Shown piece after piece: positions 17,813 to 27,061 of a stretch of DNA of 64,000 nucleotides. The stretch comes from DASUPK01 sp035456265 (lineage in GTDB: Bacteria > Actinomycetota > Thermoleophilia > Solirubrobacterales > 70-9). Below the pieces are notes generated by a model. The model saw only the letters and a list, made by a program, of their open reading frames with translations. It was not told where the DNA came from and did not search any database. Positions within the stretch are counted from its first letter, which is position 1; each line of letters begins with the position of its first letter. The DNA is taken from contig DATIDP010000033.1 in the NCBI GenBank assembly GCA_035456265.1, forward strand, positions 5,068 to 69,067, written 5' to 3'. The translations under genes were made by a program, and so were the position numbers.

Positions 17813-20395
17813 CTAGCGAACGACGAGGTTGACGAGTCGTCCCGGGACGACGATCTCCTTGACGATCGCCTTGCCGTCCAGGTGGCGCTGCACGTTGTCG
17901 CTCCCCTTGGCGAGCTCGACGAGCTCGCTCTCCGCCGTATCGGAGGCCACCTCGATCCGGTCCCGGAGCTTGCCGTTCACCTGTACGACCAGCATGTAGG
18001 TGTCGCGCTCTAGCAGCGCGGGGTCGGCCTCGGGCCACGGCTGCTCCCAGACCCGCTTCCCCTCGAGCCATTCGTAGACCTCCGAGCAGAGATGGGGCGC
18101 GAAGGGGAAGAGCAGCGAGGCCGCCGTTGCCGCAGCGAACCGGACAACCGCCGCGCCGGTCTCATTCTCATAGAGGCCGTCCTTGAGCCGGTAGGTCTCG
18201 TTGACCAGCTCCATGACGGCCGAGATCGCGGTGTTGAACTGGAACCGCGGATCGATGTCGCGGGTGACCTTGTCGATCGCCCAGTGGGTCTTGGCGAGCA
18301 GCTCTCTGGCCTCGCCGGCGGGAGCGGCAAGCGTCGCGGACGATTCGGTCCGCTCCACCACCTCGCGGCCCAGGCGCCAGAGGCGGGCCAGGAAGCGGAA
18401 GATTCCCTCGACCCCCTCGTCTGTCCAGTCACCGCCCTTGATGGGCGGGCCCATGAAGCAGATGTAGGTGCGGAGCGAGTCGGCCCCGAACCGCTCGGTG
18501 AACTCGGCGGGGCTGACGGTGTTGCCGCGGGACTTGGACATCTTCGCCCCGTCCCGGGTGATCATGCCCTGGGTGAAGAGGTTGGCGAAGGGCTCGCGCG
18601 CGTCGAGCAGGTCCATGTCGTGCAGCGCCTTGACGAAGAAGCGCGCGTACATCAGGTGCAGGATCGCGTGCTCGACGCCGCCGATGTACTGGTCGACGGG
18701 CATCCAGTAGTCCACGACCTCGCGGGCCCACGGCGCCTCGTCGTTGCGGTTGTCGAGATAGCGGAGGAAGTACCAGGAGGAGTCCACGAAGGTATCCATC
18801 GTGTCGGTCTCCCGGCGCGCCTCTCCCCCGCACTTGGGGCATTCGGTCCGCACCCAGTCCTCGGCGGCGGCCAGCGGGCTCTTGCCCTTCGGCGCGAAGT
18901 CCTCGATGTCGGGCAGCAGCACCGGCAGCTGATCCTCCGGCACCGGGACCATGCCGCACTCGTCGCAGTAGACGATGGGAATGGGCGCGCCCCAGTAGCG
19001 CTGGCGGGAGACCAGCCAGTCCCGCAGGCGGAAGTTCACAGCCGGCTCGCCTCTGCCCTCGGACTCGAGCCAGGAGACGATCTCCGCGTAGGCCTCGCGG
19101 TTGTGCTTGCCGTCGAAAGGGCCCGAGTTGATCAGCGGGCCGGCGCCCGAATACGGCAGACCCTCCTCGTCGCCGATGCGAGGGGGCTCCGCAGATGCGA
19201 GGGTGCTCCCTGCGGTAGCAACCCGTTCTGTGCTGGAGGAGCCACCCGTTTCATCCTCGGGGTCGGTCCCCTCGATCACGCGGCGTATCGGCAGGTCGAA
19301 GGCCTTGGCGAACTCGTAGTCGCGGTCGTCGTGCGCCGGGACGGCCATCAGGGCACCGGTGCCGTACTCCATCAGGACGTAGTCGGCGACGAACATCGGG
19401 ATTCGCTCGCCGTTCACCGGGTTCGTCACCTCACGGCCGAGCGGGACGCCGGTCTTCTGGTGCTCCTCGCCTGCGCGCTCCTCGGCGGTCGCCCGGGCCG
19501 CCTCGTTCACGTACTCCCGGACCGCCCGGTCGTGCTCCGTGCCCGCCGCAAGGCGCTCCACCTCGGGGTGCTCCGGGGCGAGGACGAAGAAGGTGGCGCC
19601 GAAGAGTGTGTCGGGGCGGGTGGTGAACACGGGGAAGTCGAGGTCCAGCTCCTCGCAGCGGAAGACGACCTCGGCGCCCTCGGAGCGGCCGATCCAGTTC
19701 TTCTGCATCGTGATCACGTTCTCGGGCCATGACTCAAGAAGCTCGAAGTCCTCGAGCAGCTGCTGCGCGTACTCGGTGATGCGGAAGAACCACTGCTCGA
19801 GCTGGCGCAGCTCGACGAGCGTGCCGCAGCGCTCGCAGTGACCGTCGATCACCTGCTCGTTGGCGAGGACGGTCTGGTCCTTCGGGCACCAGTGGACCGG
19901 CGCCTCGTGACGGTGCGCGAGGCCGCGCTCGTAGAGCTTCAGGAAGATCCACTGCGTCCAGCGGTAGTAGCTCGGCTCATGTGTGCCGAGCTCCCGGGTC
20001 CAGTCGATCGAGATGCCCCAGCGCATGAACTGCTCCCGGAAGGCGGCAATCGACTCCTCGGTCGCGATGCGGGGATGCACACCCGTCTGAATCGCGTTGT
20101 TCTCGGCCGGCAGGCCGAACGCGTCGTAACCCATCGGGTGCACGACGCTGAAGCCGCGGCGGCGGCGGAAATGAGCGATCGCGTCTCCGACCGAGTAGGT
20201 CTTCAGGTGACCGACGTGGGGCTCGCCGGAGGGGTAGGGCAGCATCTCGAGCACGTAGCTCTTCGGCTTCGAGGCGTCGAACTCCGGCGATCCCGGATTG
20301 GCGACGACCCAGGTGTTCTCGGCCTCCCAGACGAGCTGCCACTTGCGCTCGATCGCCTGGGGGTCGTAGCGGTCGGCTGTCTCGGTCTCCGGCAT
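17813..20395 (-). CDS. leuS: leucyl-tRNA synthetase
   Basis: Charges tRNA-Leu with leucine. The 860-aa product shows the HIGH motif as PHVGHLKTYS, the KMSKS motif as AKMSKSRGN, the CP1 editing domain and a C-terminal domain ending near VNGKLRDRIEVAS. Residues about 381-407, in the CP1 region between VIEGTDPEDE and GDEEGLPYSGAG, are encoded by a dispersed hairpin element with a second copy nested in it. The insert keeps the frame (81 bp) and adds Ser/Thr/Ala-rich sequence. The rest appears intact, so the enzyme is probably functional. Confidence 0.96.
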   Translation of the reverse strand: MPETETADRYDPQAIERKWQLVWEAENTWVVANPGSPEFDASKPKSYVLEMLPYPSGEPHVGHLKTYSVGDAIAHFRRRRGFSVVHPMGYDAFGLPAENNAIQTGVHPRIATEESIAAFREQFMRWGISIDWTRELGTHEPSYYRWTQWIFLKLYERGLAHRHEAPVHWCPKDQTVLANEQVIDGHCERCGTLVELRQLEQWFFRITEYAQQLLEDFELLESWPENVITMQKNWIGRSEGAEVVFRCEELDLDFPVFTTRPDTLFGATFFVLAPEHPEVERLAAGTEHDRAVREYVNEAARATAEERAGEEHQKTGVPLGREVTNPVNGERIPMFVADYVLMEYGTGALMAVPAHDDRDYEFAKAFDLPIRRVIEGTDPEDETGGSSSTERVATAGSTLASAEPPRIGDEEGLPYSGAGPLINSGPFDGKHNREAYAEIVSWLESEGRGEPAVNFRLRDWLVSRQRYWGAPIPIVYCDECGMVPVPEDQLPVLLPDIEDFAPKGKSPLAAAEDWVRTECPKCGGEARRETDTMDTFVDSSWYFLRYLDNRNDEAPWAREVVDYWMPVDQYIGGVEHAILHLMYARFFVKALHDMDLLDAREPFANLFTQGMITRDGAKMSKSRGNTVSPAEFTERFGADSLRTYICFMGPPIKGGDWTDEGVEGIFRFLARLWRLGREVVERTESSATLAAPAGEARELLAKTHWAIDKVTRDIDPRFQFNTAISAVMELVNETYRLKDGLYENETGAAVVRFAAATAASLLFPFAPHLCSEVYEWLEGKRVWEQPWPEADPALLERDTYMLVVQVNGKLRDRIEVASDTAESELVELAKGSDNVQRHLDGKAIVKEIVVPGRLVNLVVR
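19175..19255 (+). repeat. dispersed hairpin element, copy 3 (outer, inside leuS)
   Basis: 81-bp segment within the leuS coding region, forward on the plus strand. The left part is GATGCGAGGGGGCTCC (19175-19190). The right part is GGAGGAGCCACCCGTTTCATC (about 19235-19255, seen in two pieces around the G/A-rich arm). The two parts are separated by another copy. Its length is a multiple of three and no stop is created in leuS. It is a coding insertion comparable in kind to the palindromic elements known in rickettsial genes. Confidence 0.78.
19194..19227 (+). repeat. dispersed hairpin element, copy 4 (nested in copy 3)
   Basis: Inner copy reading GATGCGAGGGTGCTCC, then CTGCGGTA, then GCAACCCGTT. 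The left arm is a perfect match to the family and the right arm lacks the GATGG end. It sits in the loop of copy 3, which suggests sequential insertion of one element into another. Confidence 0.75.
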
Positions 20396-20452
20396 CGCGG
20401 AGCCAGTTTACGAGCGGCGTATATTCAGCCGCAGGCGAGAGAAGGAGGATCG

Positions 20453-20677
20453 ATGTCGAGGTTGATCAGGCTGGACCGCACGGGGCACACGGAGCTGGCG
20501 AGCTGGAGCGCCGATGACGCGGCCTCGCAGGAGGCGGCGATCGAGGCGTTTCGGCGCGAGCTCGACGAGGGCATGCTCGCCAGCGCGACGCTGGCGGACG
20601 GATCGGCCGAGGTGGTGCGGGAGCTGCCGCTCGACGCCGACCTGGTCGTGATGCGCCGCCCGATCGCGGGAGGCTGA
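20453..20677 (+). CDS. small protein of unknown function
   Basis: 74 aa starting at ATG 20453, with a GAAGGAGG ribosome-binding site and a TATATT -10-like hexamer at 20420-20425. The sequence MSRLIRLDRTGHTELASW, then AIEAFRRELDEGMLASATL and VVRELPLDADLVVMRRPIAG, looks like a compact alpha/beta domain. I do not recognise the family. It is divergent from leuS and 16 bp upstream of the next plus-strand gene. Confidence 0.75.
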   Translation: MSRLIRLDRTGHTELASWSADDAASQEAAIEAFRRELDEGMLASATLADGSAEVVRELPLDADLVVMRRPIAGG

Positions 20678-20684
20678 GGTTGGT

Positions 20685-20740
20685 GCTGCGAAGGTGCTCC
20701 GAGCGGGAGCGAGGAGCAACCCGTTTGATGGCGAAGCCGT
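20685..20740 (+). repeat. dispersed hairpin element, copy 5
   Basis: Full-length copy: GCTGCGAAGGTGCTCC, loop GAGCGGGAGCGA, then GGAGCAACCCGTTTGATGG and GCGAAGCCGT. It overlaps the 5' end of the membrane-protein gene that follows. Two of that gene's possible GTG starts (20694, 20739) lie within or at the edge of the repeat. Confidence 0.88.
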
Positions 20741-21364
20741 GAGTACGGCCGTCCTCGCCGAGGCGGCGGCGATGCCGTGGCGGCGGCGCGCCAGCGAGCG
20801 GAGCCTGGCCCGTGAGGGGCGGATCTGGACGCTGTGGAGCGTCGGGATCGTCGTCACCTTCGGACTGCCGGCGGCTCTGCTCATCTGGATCGAGCCGCTC
20901 GCCGCGCCGGTGTCCGCGATCTTTCTGGGGCACGGTCTCGCCGTGCTGCACCTGCAGGCGCGCCGCGGTGCTCGGGGCGTGAAGCCGGTACAGAGCGCCT
21001 CCACCGACGCCGACCGGACGGCGCTCGGGCTGCTGGGAGACCTGGTCGGTCACGAGGCCAGGGAGGTCATCGCGGAGTCGGGACTGGCGCTCGAGCGGGG
21101 CCGGATGGGTGCGTGGCTGGTCGGTCAGGAGGGCGCGATCCTCGTCCGGCCGGGTGGCCACCGCGTGCACTGCTTCTGCGTGCGGGTGGGCGAGGCCGCG
21201 GACCTGCCGCCCGGCGACCGGGTCGCCCACCTGATCCTGGCGCTGCGCGAGGACGAGCAGGGGTTCGCGACCGTCGCGAACCGCAACTTCTCCGGCGCGA
21301 CCTGGCGCCTGAGCGTGGAGCTGCCGAAGCGGGCCCGACCGGCGCTGCGGCGGGCGGCCGCCGC

Positions 21365-21368
<4 letters not shown>
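20694..21368 (+). CDS. hypothetical membrane protein
   Basis: Up to 224 aa. Two hydrophobic segments (SVGIVVTFGLPAALLIWIEP and PVSAIFLGHGLAVLHL) are followed by a soluble region of about 140 residues (LLGDLVGHEAREVIAESGLA, HRVHCFCVRVGEAADLP). I cannot assign a family. Three starts are possible: GTG 20694 (first 16 residues encoded by repeat copy 5), GTG 20739 at the repeat edge, or ATG 20772. It converges on acs with a 4-bp overlap of stops. Function unknown. Confidence 0.7.
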
Positions 21369-23350
<1,982 letters not shown>

Positions 23351-23396
23351 CTTCTCCTCATCTCCTTCTCGAAGTCCGTGGAGGCCAACCTATCGG

Positions 23397-23450
23397 GATG
23401 CGAGGGTGCGCCGCGCGTGCGCGGCGCAACCCGTTTGATGGCGAAGCCGT
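23397..23450 (+). repeat. dispersed hairpin element, copy 6
   Basis: Best-preserved copy: GATGCGAGGGTGC, stem GCCGCGC-GTGC-GCGGC, then GCAACCCGTTTGATGG and GCGAAGCCGT. It lies between the acetate transporter and acs, opposite in orientation to transcription. A strong hairpin in this spacer could reduce read-through or stabilise one half of the message, which is inference. Confidence 0.9.
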
Positions 23451-23471
23451 CATCGCATCCGTCGTTGCTCG

Positions 23472-24128
23472 TCAGTCGTGCAACTCCTTCACTGGAAGGA
23501 TCACTCGACCGAATGTCTTGTTCGTCACCGAGGCGAACGACGCGTACCAGGCGGCGATGGCCGTTGCGATACCGAGCCAGCCGCCGATCTGGATGATCGT
23601 GTCGTTGTCTGCCGCGTTGCCGATCCCCAAGACGATGAAGGTCGGCGCCAGCAGCGCGAACACGAGTGCCACCGCCACGCTGACGCGCAGTGAGGCGATG
23701 AACATGTACGCGGTGAAGATGCCCCAGCCGATGAGGTAGAGGCCGACGGCGTCGCCGAGATTCGCGGCGGGCACCGAATCGGCCAGGAACTCATCGAAGA
23801 CAAACAGGGAGATCCAGAACGCACCGAACGAGGAGAACGCGGTCGCCCCGAAGGTGTTGTTGTTCTTGAATTCCCACATTCCGGCGAGCAGCTGTGCCAA
23901 TCCGCCGTAGGCAAGGGCGAGGCCGAGAACCACCGGCTCGCCGCCCTTGTTGACCAGGTCAGCGTTGAAGAAGCTGAGCACGAACGTGGTCAGCGCGAAA
24001 GCGGCCAGGCCGAGAGGGGCCGGGTCGGCTATCGCCTCCGCGGGCAGCCTGATCGCCCGGGCGGCGGTCTCACCTGCAACCACATCGTTCGAGCCTCTCC
24101 CCGGTCGACGAGCGGTCGTGGCTTCCAT
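23472..24128 (-). CDS. acetate uptake transporter, GPR1/FUN34/YaaH (SatP) family
   Basis: 218-aa membrane protein with six hydrophobic segments. It carries the family motif DPAPLGLAAFALTTFVLS (NPAPLGL in most members), GGLAQLLAGMWEFKNNNTFGATAFSSFGAFWIS, and a C-terminal signature near VILPVKELHD. SatP-type proteins carry acetate and succinate with protons. A consensus AGGAGG ribosome-binding site precedes the ATG at 24128. The adjacency to acs fixes the likely substrate as acetate. An upstream palindrome overlaps the probable -10. Confidence 0.92.
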   Translation of the reverse strand: MEATTARRPGRGSNDVVAGETAARAIRLPAEAIADPAPLGLAAFALTTFVLSFFNADLVNKGGEPVVLGLALAYGGLAQLLAGMWEFKNNNTFGATAFSSFGAFWISLFVFDEFLADSVPAANLGDAVGLYLIGWGIFTAYMFIASLRVSVAVALVFALLAPTFIVLGIGNAADNDTIIQIGGWLGIATAIAAWYASFASVTNKTFGRVILPVKELHD

Positions 24129-24187
24129 AACTCACCTCCTGTCTGCCCACACTTCGGGCTTCTCGAGAAGTGGACTACCCCGCCCTT

Positions 24188-24233
24188 AATATTTGCTAAC
24201 GCAAGTATTCCTGGTGAGATCGGGTTTTGTCAG
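24188..24233 (-). promoter_or_regulatory. promoter with palindromic operator before the acetate transporter
   Basis: Minus strand: -35 CTGACA (24228-24233), an 18-bp spacer and -10 AATACT (24204-24209). Overlapping the -10 is a near-perfect palindrome with half-sites AATACTTGC and GCAAATATT separated by GTTA (24188-24209, one mismatched pair). Position over and just after the -10 suggests a repressor site controlling transporter and acs. The regulator is not identified. Confidence 0.6.
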
Positions 24234-24252
24234 CCGTCTGACATCGCCGCGC

Positions 24253-25116
24253 CTAGAGCCCGGCTGCCTCGGCGAGGAGGGCGACCTGTTCCGGATCCGA
24301 GGACGCCGGGAACAGCACCAACTCGTCGCAGCCGTTTGCCTCAAACGCGGAGATGTACTGCTTGACCGTGTCGGCGTCCTTGGCGGCGGAGGCGACGATC
24401 CGTTCCGCGGTCTCCCCCAGCCAGGCGTAGTAGTCCCCGAGGCCCTCTTCGGCGTTCTTCTGCGCGTCAGGACCGAGAGAGAAGTAGGTCAGGGCCATCT
24501 TGTAAGGGGCGCCGTCGCGGCCCTCGTTCTTCCAGGCTTCCTCGAGCCGCGCGGCGTCCTCCTTGAACTGATCCGGGCCGGCGCCACCCTGCGTCCAGCC
24601 GTCACCGAACCTCGCCGCGCGCTCGAACGACTTCCCGACGTAGCCGCCGACGAGGAGGGTCGGTCCGTCGCCCTGGGGTCGGGGGCCGACCTTGGACTCG
24701 AGGTCACCGTCGCCGTTCCAGATGGCCCGGATCTTGGGGAGCGCGCCGTCGATCCAGTCGCCGCGGGTCGACATGTCGATCGCGGAGATCTCGTAATCGT
24801 CCTCGCGGCCGCCGAGGGCGATGCCGAGGACGGCGCGGCCACCGCCGGCGAGCGCGTCGAGGGAGAGGACCTGCTTGGCGATCATGGCGGGGTTCTGACG
24901 GAGCGGGCCGAGCATGACGTCGGTGGCGAGACGGATGCGCTCGGTCACGGCCGCGGCGGCGGAGAGAGCCGCGATCGATTCGTAGCTGTCAAAGACGAGA
25001 CGGTCGATGGTGCCGAGGGTGTTGAACCCCGCCTCCTCGGCGGCGCGAGACCAGTCGATGAGCTGCTGGCGGGTAGTGCCGGCGATGGCGTTGGGGAGTC
25101 CGATGCCTATCTTCAT
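24253..25116 (-). CDS. LLM-class F420-dependent oxidoreductase
   Basis: 287-aa luciferase-like monooxygenase-fold (TIM barrel) enzyme beginning MKIGIGLPNAIAGTTRQQLIDWS. RIRLATDVMLGPLRQNPAMIAKQ and LIVG-type strands match actinobacterial F420-dependent members, and GREDDYEISAIDMSTRGDWI is in the usual position. The cofactor is F420 or FMN; F420 is inferred from taxon and from the neighbouring PPOX gene. It is divergent from that PPOX-family gene by 34 bp, and the pairing of an LLM enzyme with a PPOX enzyme is common. Confidence 0.85.
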   Translation of the reverse strand: MKIGIGLPNAIAGTTRQQLIDWSRAAEEAGFNTLGTIDRLVFDSYESIAALSAAAAVTERIRLATDVMLGPLRQNPAMIAKQVLSLDALAGGGRAVLGIALGGREDDYEISAIDMSTRGDWIDGALPKIRAIWNGDGDLESKVGPRPQGDGPTLLVGGYVGKSFERAARFGDGWTQGGAGPDQFKEDAARLEEAWKNEGRDGAPYKMALTYFSLGPDAQKNAEEGLGDYYAWLGETAERIVASAAKDADTVKQYISAFEANGCDELVLFPASSDPEQVALLAEAAGL

Positions 25117-25150
25117 TCCGGTCCTTTCCTGGTCCTAGATTGGTCTGGTC

Positions 25151-25621
25151 GTGGCTGATCCGGAACCTACCGAGTTAGTTGCGTGGGCAAACGAGCTGCT
25201 GGAGAGCGCGCGCGTGGCTCGGCTGGGACTGCTCGATCTCGAGGGGGCACCGCGGGTGCTGCCGGTGACCTTCGCTGTGGTCCAAGGGCGGATCTGGAGC
25301 GCGATCGATCGGAAGCCGAAGACGACGGACGAGCCCGCGCGTCTTCGGTTTCTGCGGCGCGACCCGCGTGCGGCGCTGACGGTGGATCGCTATTCGGATG
25401 ACTGGGAGAAGCTGGCCTGGGTGCAGGTGCTGGGGCGGGTCGAGATCCTCGAACTGGCGGATGGCCAGGAGGGGCTCGAGGCGCTCAGGGAGAAGTACGG
25501 GCAATATCGGGAGGAGTCTCTTCCTGGTCCCCTTCTCTCTCTGGTGCCGGAGCGGTACCTGTGGTGGCGAGCTGCGGATCGGGAGGGCCGAGACGGGCGT
25601 AGCGGCGGCCGCGACGGGTGA
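25151..25621 (+). CDS. PPOX-class (pyridoxamine oxidase-fold) F420- or FMN-binding protein
   Basis: 156 aa from GTG 25151, with the split-barrel flavin/deazaflavin fold: VARLGLLDLEGAPRVLPVTF, IWSAIDRKPKTTDEPARLRFLRRDPRAAL, and WVQVLGRVEIL. This resembles Rv0155/Rv2074-type F420-binding proteins of actinobacteria. The C-terminal tail (ADREGRDGRSGGRDG) is not part of the fold and overlaps the 3' end of the opposing endonuclease frame by 137 bp. The specific reaction is unknown. Confidence 0.83.
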   Translation: MADPEPTELVAWANELLESARVARLGLLDLEGAPRVLPVTFAVVQGRIWSAIDRKPKTTDEPARLRFLRRDPRAALTVDRYSDDWEKLAWVQVLGRVEILELADGQEGLEALREKYGQYREESLPGPLLSLVPERYLWWRAADREGRDGRSGGRDG

Positions 25622-26252
25622 TCAGGATCTCGTCGCCCGCCGCGGCTCGCTCCATCCAGTACCCGAAGCGGTTCCTGAAAACGTGGGCGCCGACGACAAT
25701 CTCGTCGTCGAGTCGAGGAGTGGAGCTAGCGGGACTCGAACCCGCGACCTTTCGGCTGCCAGCCGAACGCTCTCCCAACTGAGCTATAGCCCCGAGTCGG
25801 TAGTGCTCTGCAAGGTTAATGCAGGCTCGCTGGGCGTTCCGTGGTGGGGCCAGACGCAAATGCAATTGCCTCTTCCCCGCAACGACCTCGATCGGAACGA
25901 CGAAGACCTCACCGAGATCGCCGCAGTAAACGGCAAGCGCATCGACCTCATCGGCCGAGTAGGTGCTCGTCACGTATCCGCGTGGCGTATATCTCGAGCA
26001 GCCGACGCGAACGCAGATGACTCCGAGCCGCTCCTCGAGCGAGCCCCACTTGCATTGCACGCGAACCAACCTCTCACCCAGGTCGAGGGCAAGGTCATAG
26101 CGTCCATGTTCCGCCATCGGCCGGAGAACCTCGATGCCGAGCTTGACGGCCTCGAGGGTGATCGCAGCCTCAGCGATGTTCCCCTTCTGGTTGGAGCTCA
26201 GCACCTGGCGATACTTGCGCGAACGATGTGACGCCGGAGCGCCGGCCGTCAC
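25485..26252 (-). CDS. PD-(D/E)XK homing-type endonuclease frame fused through tRNA-Ala to a Phd-like segment
   Basis: 255-codon frame from GTG 26252. Residues about 20-150 look like the I-Ssp6803I-type PD-(D/E)XK endonuclease family (PF11645): NQKGNIAEAAITLEAVKLGI, catalytic-type residues in EHGRYDLALD and VRVQCKW (D53, Q66, K68), and TYSADEVDALAVYC. No stop precedes the tRNA. Residues 154-178 (GAIAQLGER to GSSPASSTP) are the tRNA gene read as protein. Residues about 183-225 (VVGAHVFRNRFGYWMERAAA, ITRRGRRYARL) resemble Phd/YefM antitoxins. GC content seems lower than in neighbours. Whether one protein is made is unknown. Confidence 0.6.
   Translation of the reverse strand: MTAGAPASHRSRKYRQVLSSNQKGNIAEAAITLEAVKLGIEVLRPMAEHGRYDLALDLGERLVRVQCKWGSLEERLGVICVRVGCSRYTPRGYVTSTYSADEVDALAVYCGDLGEVFVVPIEVVAGKRQLHLRLAPPRNAQRACINLAEHYRLGAIAQLGERSAGSRKVAGSSPASSTPRLDDEIVVGAHVFRNRFGYWMERAAAGDEILITRRGRRYARLGPPDPQLATTGTAPAPEREGDQEETPPDIARTSP
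25721..25793 (-). tRNA. tRNA-Ala (anticodon GGC)
   Basis: 73-nt cloverleaf on the minus strand. The acceptor GGGGCTA pairs with TAGCTCC and includes the G3-U70 wobble that defines alanine tRNAs. The D arm is GCTC-N8-GAGC. The anticodon stem TTCGG/CCGAA has loop CTGGCAG, giving anticodon GGC. The T arm is GCGGG-TTCGAGT-CCCGC and the discriminator is A. CCA is not encoded. The gene lies wholly inside the reading frame of the endonuclease ORF on the same strand. Confidence 0.96.
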
Positions 26253-26263
26253 AAAGGTGTGAC
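26248..26263 (-). promoter_or_regulatory. perfect inverted repeat over the endonuclease start codon
   Basis: GTCACA-CCTT-TGTGAC on the minus strand is a perfect 6-bp inverted repeat containing the GTG start at 26250-26252. It could be an operator, for example for the Phd-like segment's own regulator activity, or an RNA hairpin masking the start. No ribosome-binding site is visible upstream, so a later start (GTG at codon 17) remains possible. Confidence 0.4.
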
Positions 26264-26281
26264 GAGAGCGCGCCTTAGGGG

Positions 26282-26983
26282 CTACGCCGCGCGGTCCCGC
26301 GGCTCGCTCTGATCCTGATCGACCTCGAGGACCAGGCCGTCGCTGCGAACGTCGCGCACCACGAAGTCGAACGGGGCCCGCTCCTCCAGCTCGCGCAGCA
26401 GCTGAACGGGATCGGCGAGGTTCATCGACACCGTCGCGCGACCCCGCGAGAACCGCTTCACGTGGATCTCCGAAGCACCACCGATCCCGGCCGCCGCGTC
26501 CTCGAAACCGGTCAGCTGGGCGAAGTCACGAAGGGGCCCGACCTCCACCTCCACCCGGCCCGCGTACATCCCATCAGCGGACCCGTCCGACAACTGCGGC
26601 GGCGGGGCCTCGGCCTCGAAGCCGAGCCGCGTCCGCGCGACCTCCGCCAGCTCCGCGATCCGGGCACCCAGGTCGTCGCGCAGACTCGTCAACTCGGCGA
26701 CCCGGTCCGCCATCAGCACCGCGTCGTCCAGCGCCTTCATCCGGATCCGGGTCGCCTGCCTTCGCGCCTGCCCGTAGATCTCCTCGATCCCCTTGGTCAC
26801 GGTCACGGCCACAGGTTTCGTCAGCGCCTCCTGCAGCTTCTTCTCCCGCTCGACCACCCGCTCGGCGAGCCGCTGCGCCTCCCGCTCCAGCCGGGCAAGC
26901 CGCGCGTCGCGCGCGTCGATCGCAGCATCGACCTCCTTCGGGTCGTAGCCACGCAAGGCGCGCCGAAAACGCTCCTTAGGCAC
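26282..26983 (-). CDS. DivIVA-domain coiled-coil protein
   Basis: 233 aa. The N-terminus MPKERFRRALRGYDPKEVDAAIDA matches the DivIVA-type opening, in which a short conserved segment leads into a coiled coil (RDARLARLEREAQRLAERVVEREKKLQEAL). A second helical region (ARRQATRIRMKALDDAVLMADRVAELTSLRDDL) and a C-terminal domain (VGPLRDFAQLTGFEDAAAGI, VSMNLADPVQLLRELEERAP) follow. DivIVA relatives mark curved membranes or organise cell-wall growth; here that is inference. It lies downstream of rsfS on the same strand. Confidence 0.78.
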   Translation of the reverse strand: MPKERFRRALRGYDPKEVDAAIDARDARLARLEREAQRLAERVVEREKKLQEALTKPVAVTVTKGIEEIYGQARRQATRIRMKALDDAVLMADRVAELTSLRDDLGARIAELAEVARTRLGFEAEAPPPQLSDGSADGMYAGRVEVEVGPLRDFAQLTGFEDAAAGIGGASEIHVKRFSRGRATVSMNLADPVQLLRELEERAPFDFVVRDVRSDGLVLEVDQDQSEPRDRAA

Positions 26984-27061
26984 GTTCAGAAGCCTACGTT
27001 CGCCCTCGGACGGCTTTCAGGCGAAATACCTGGAATCGGGTAGAAAACGCTCTCACTTCGG

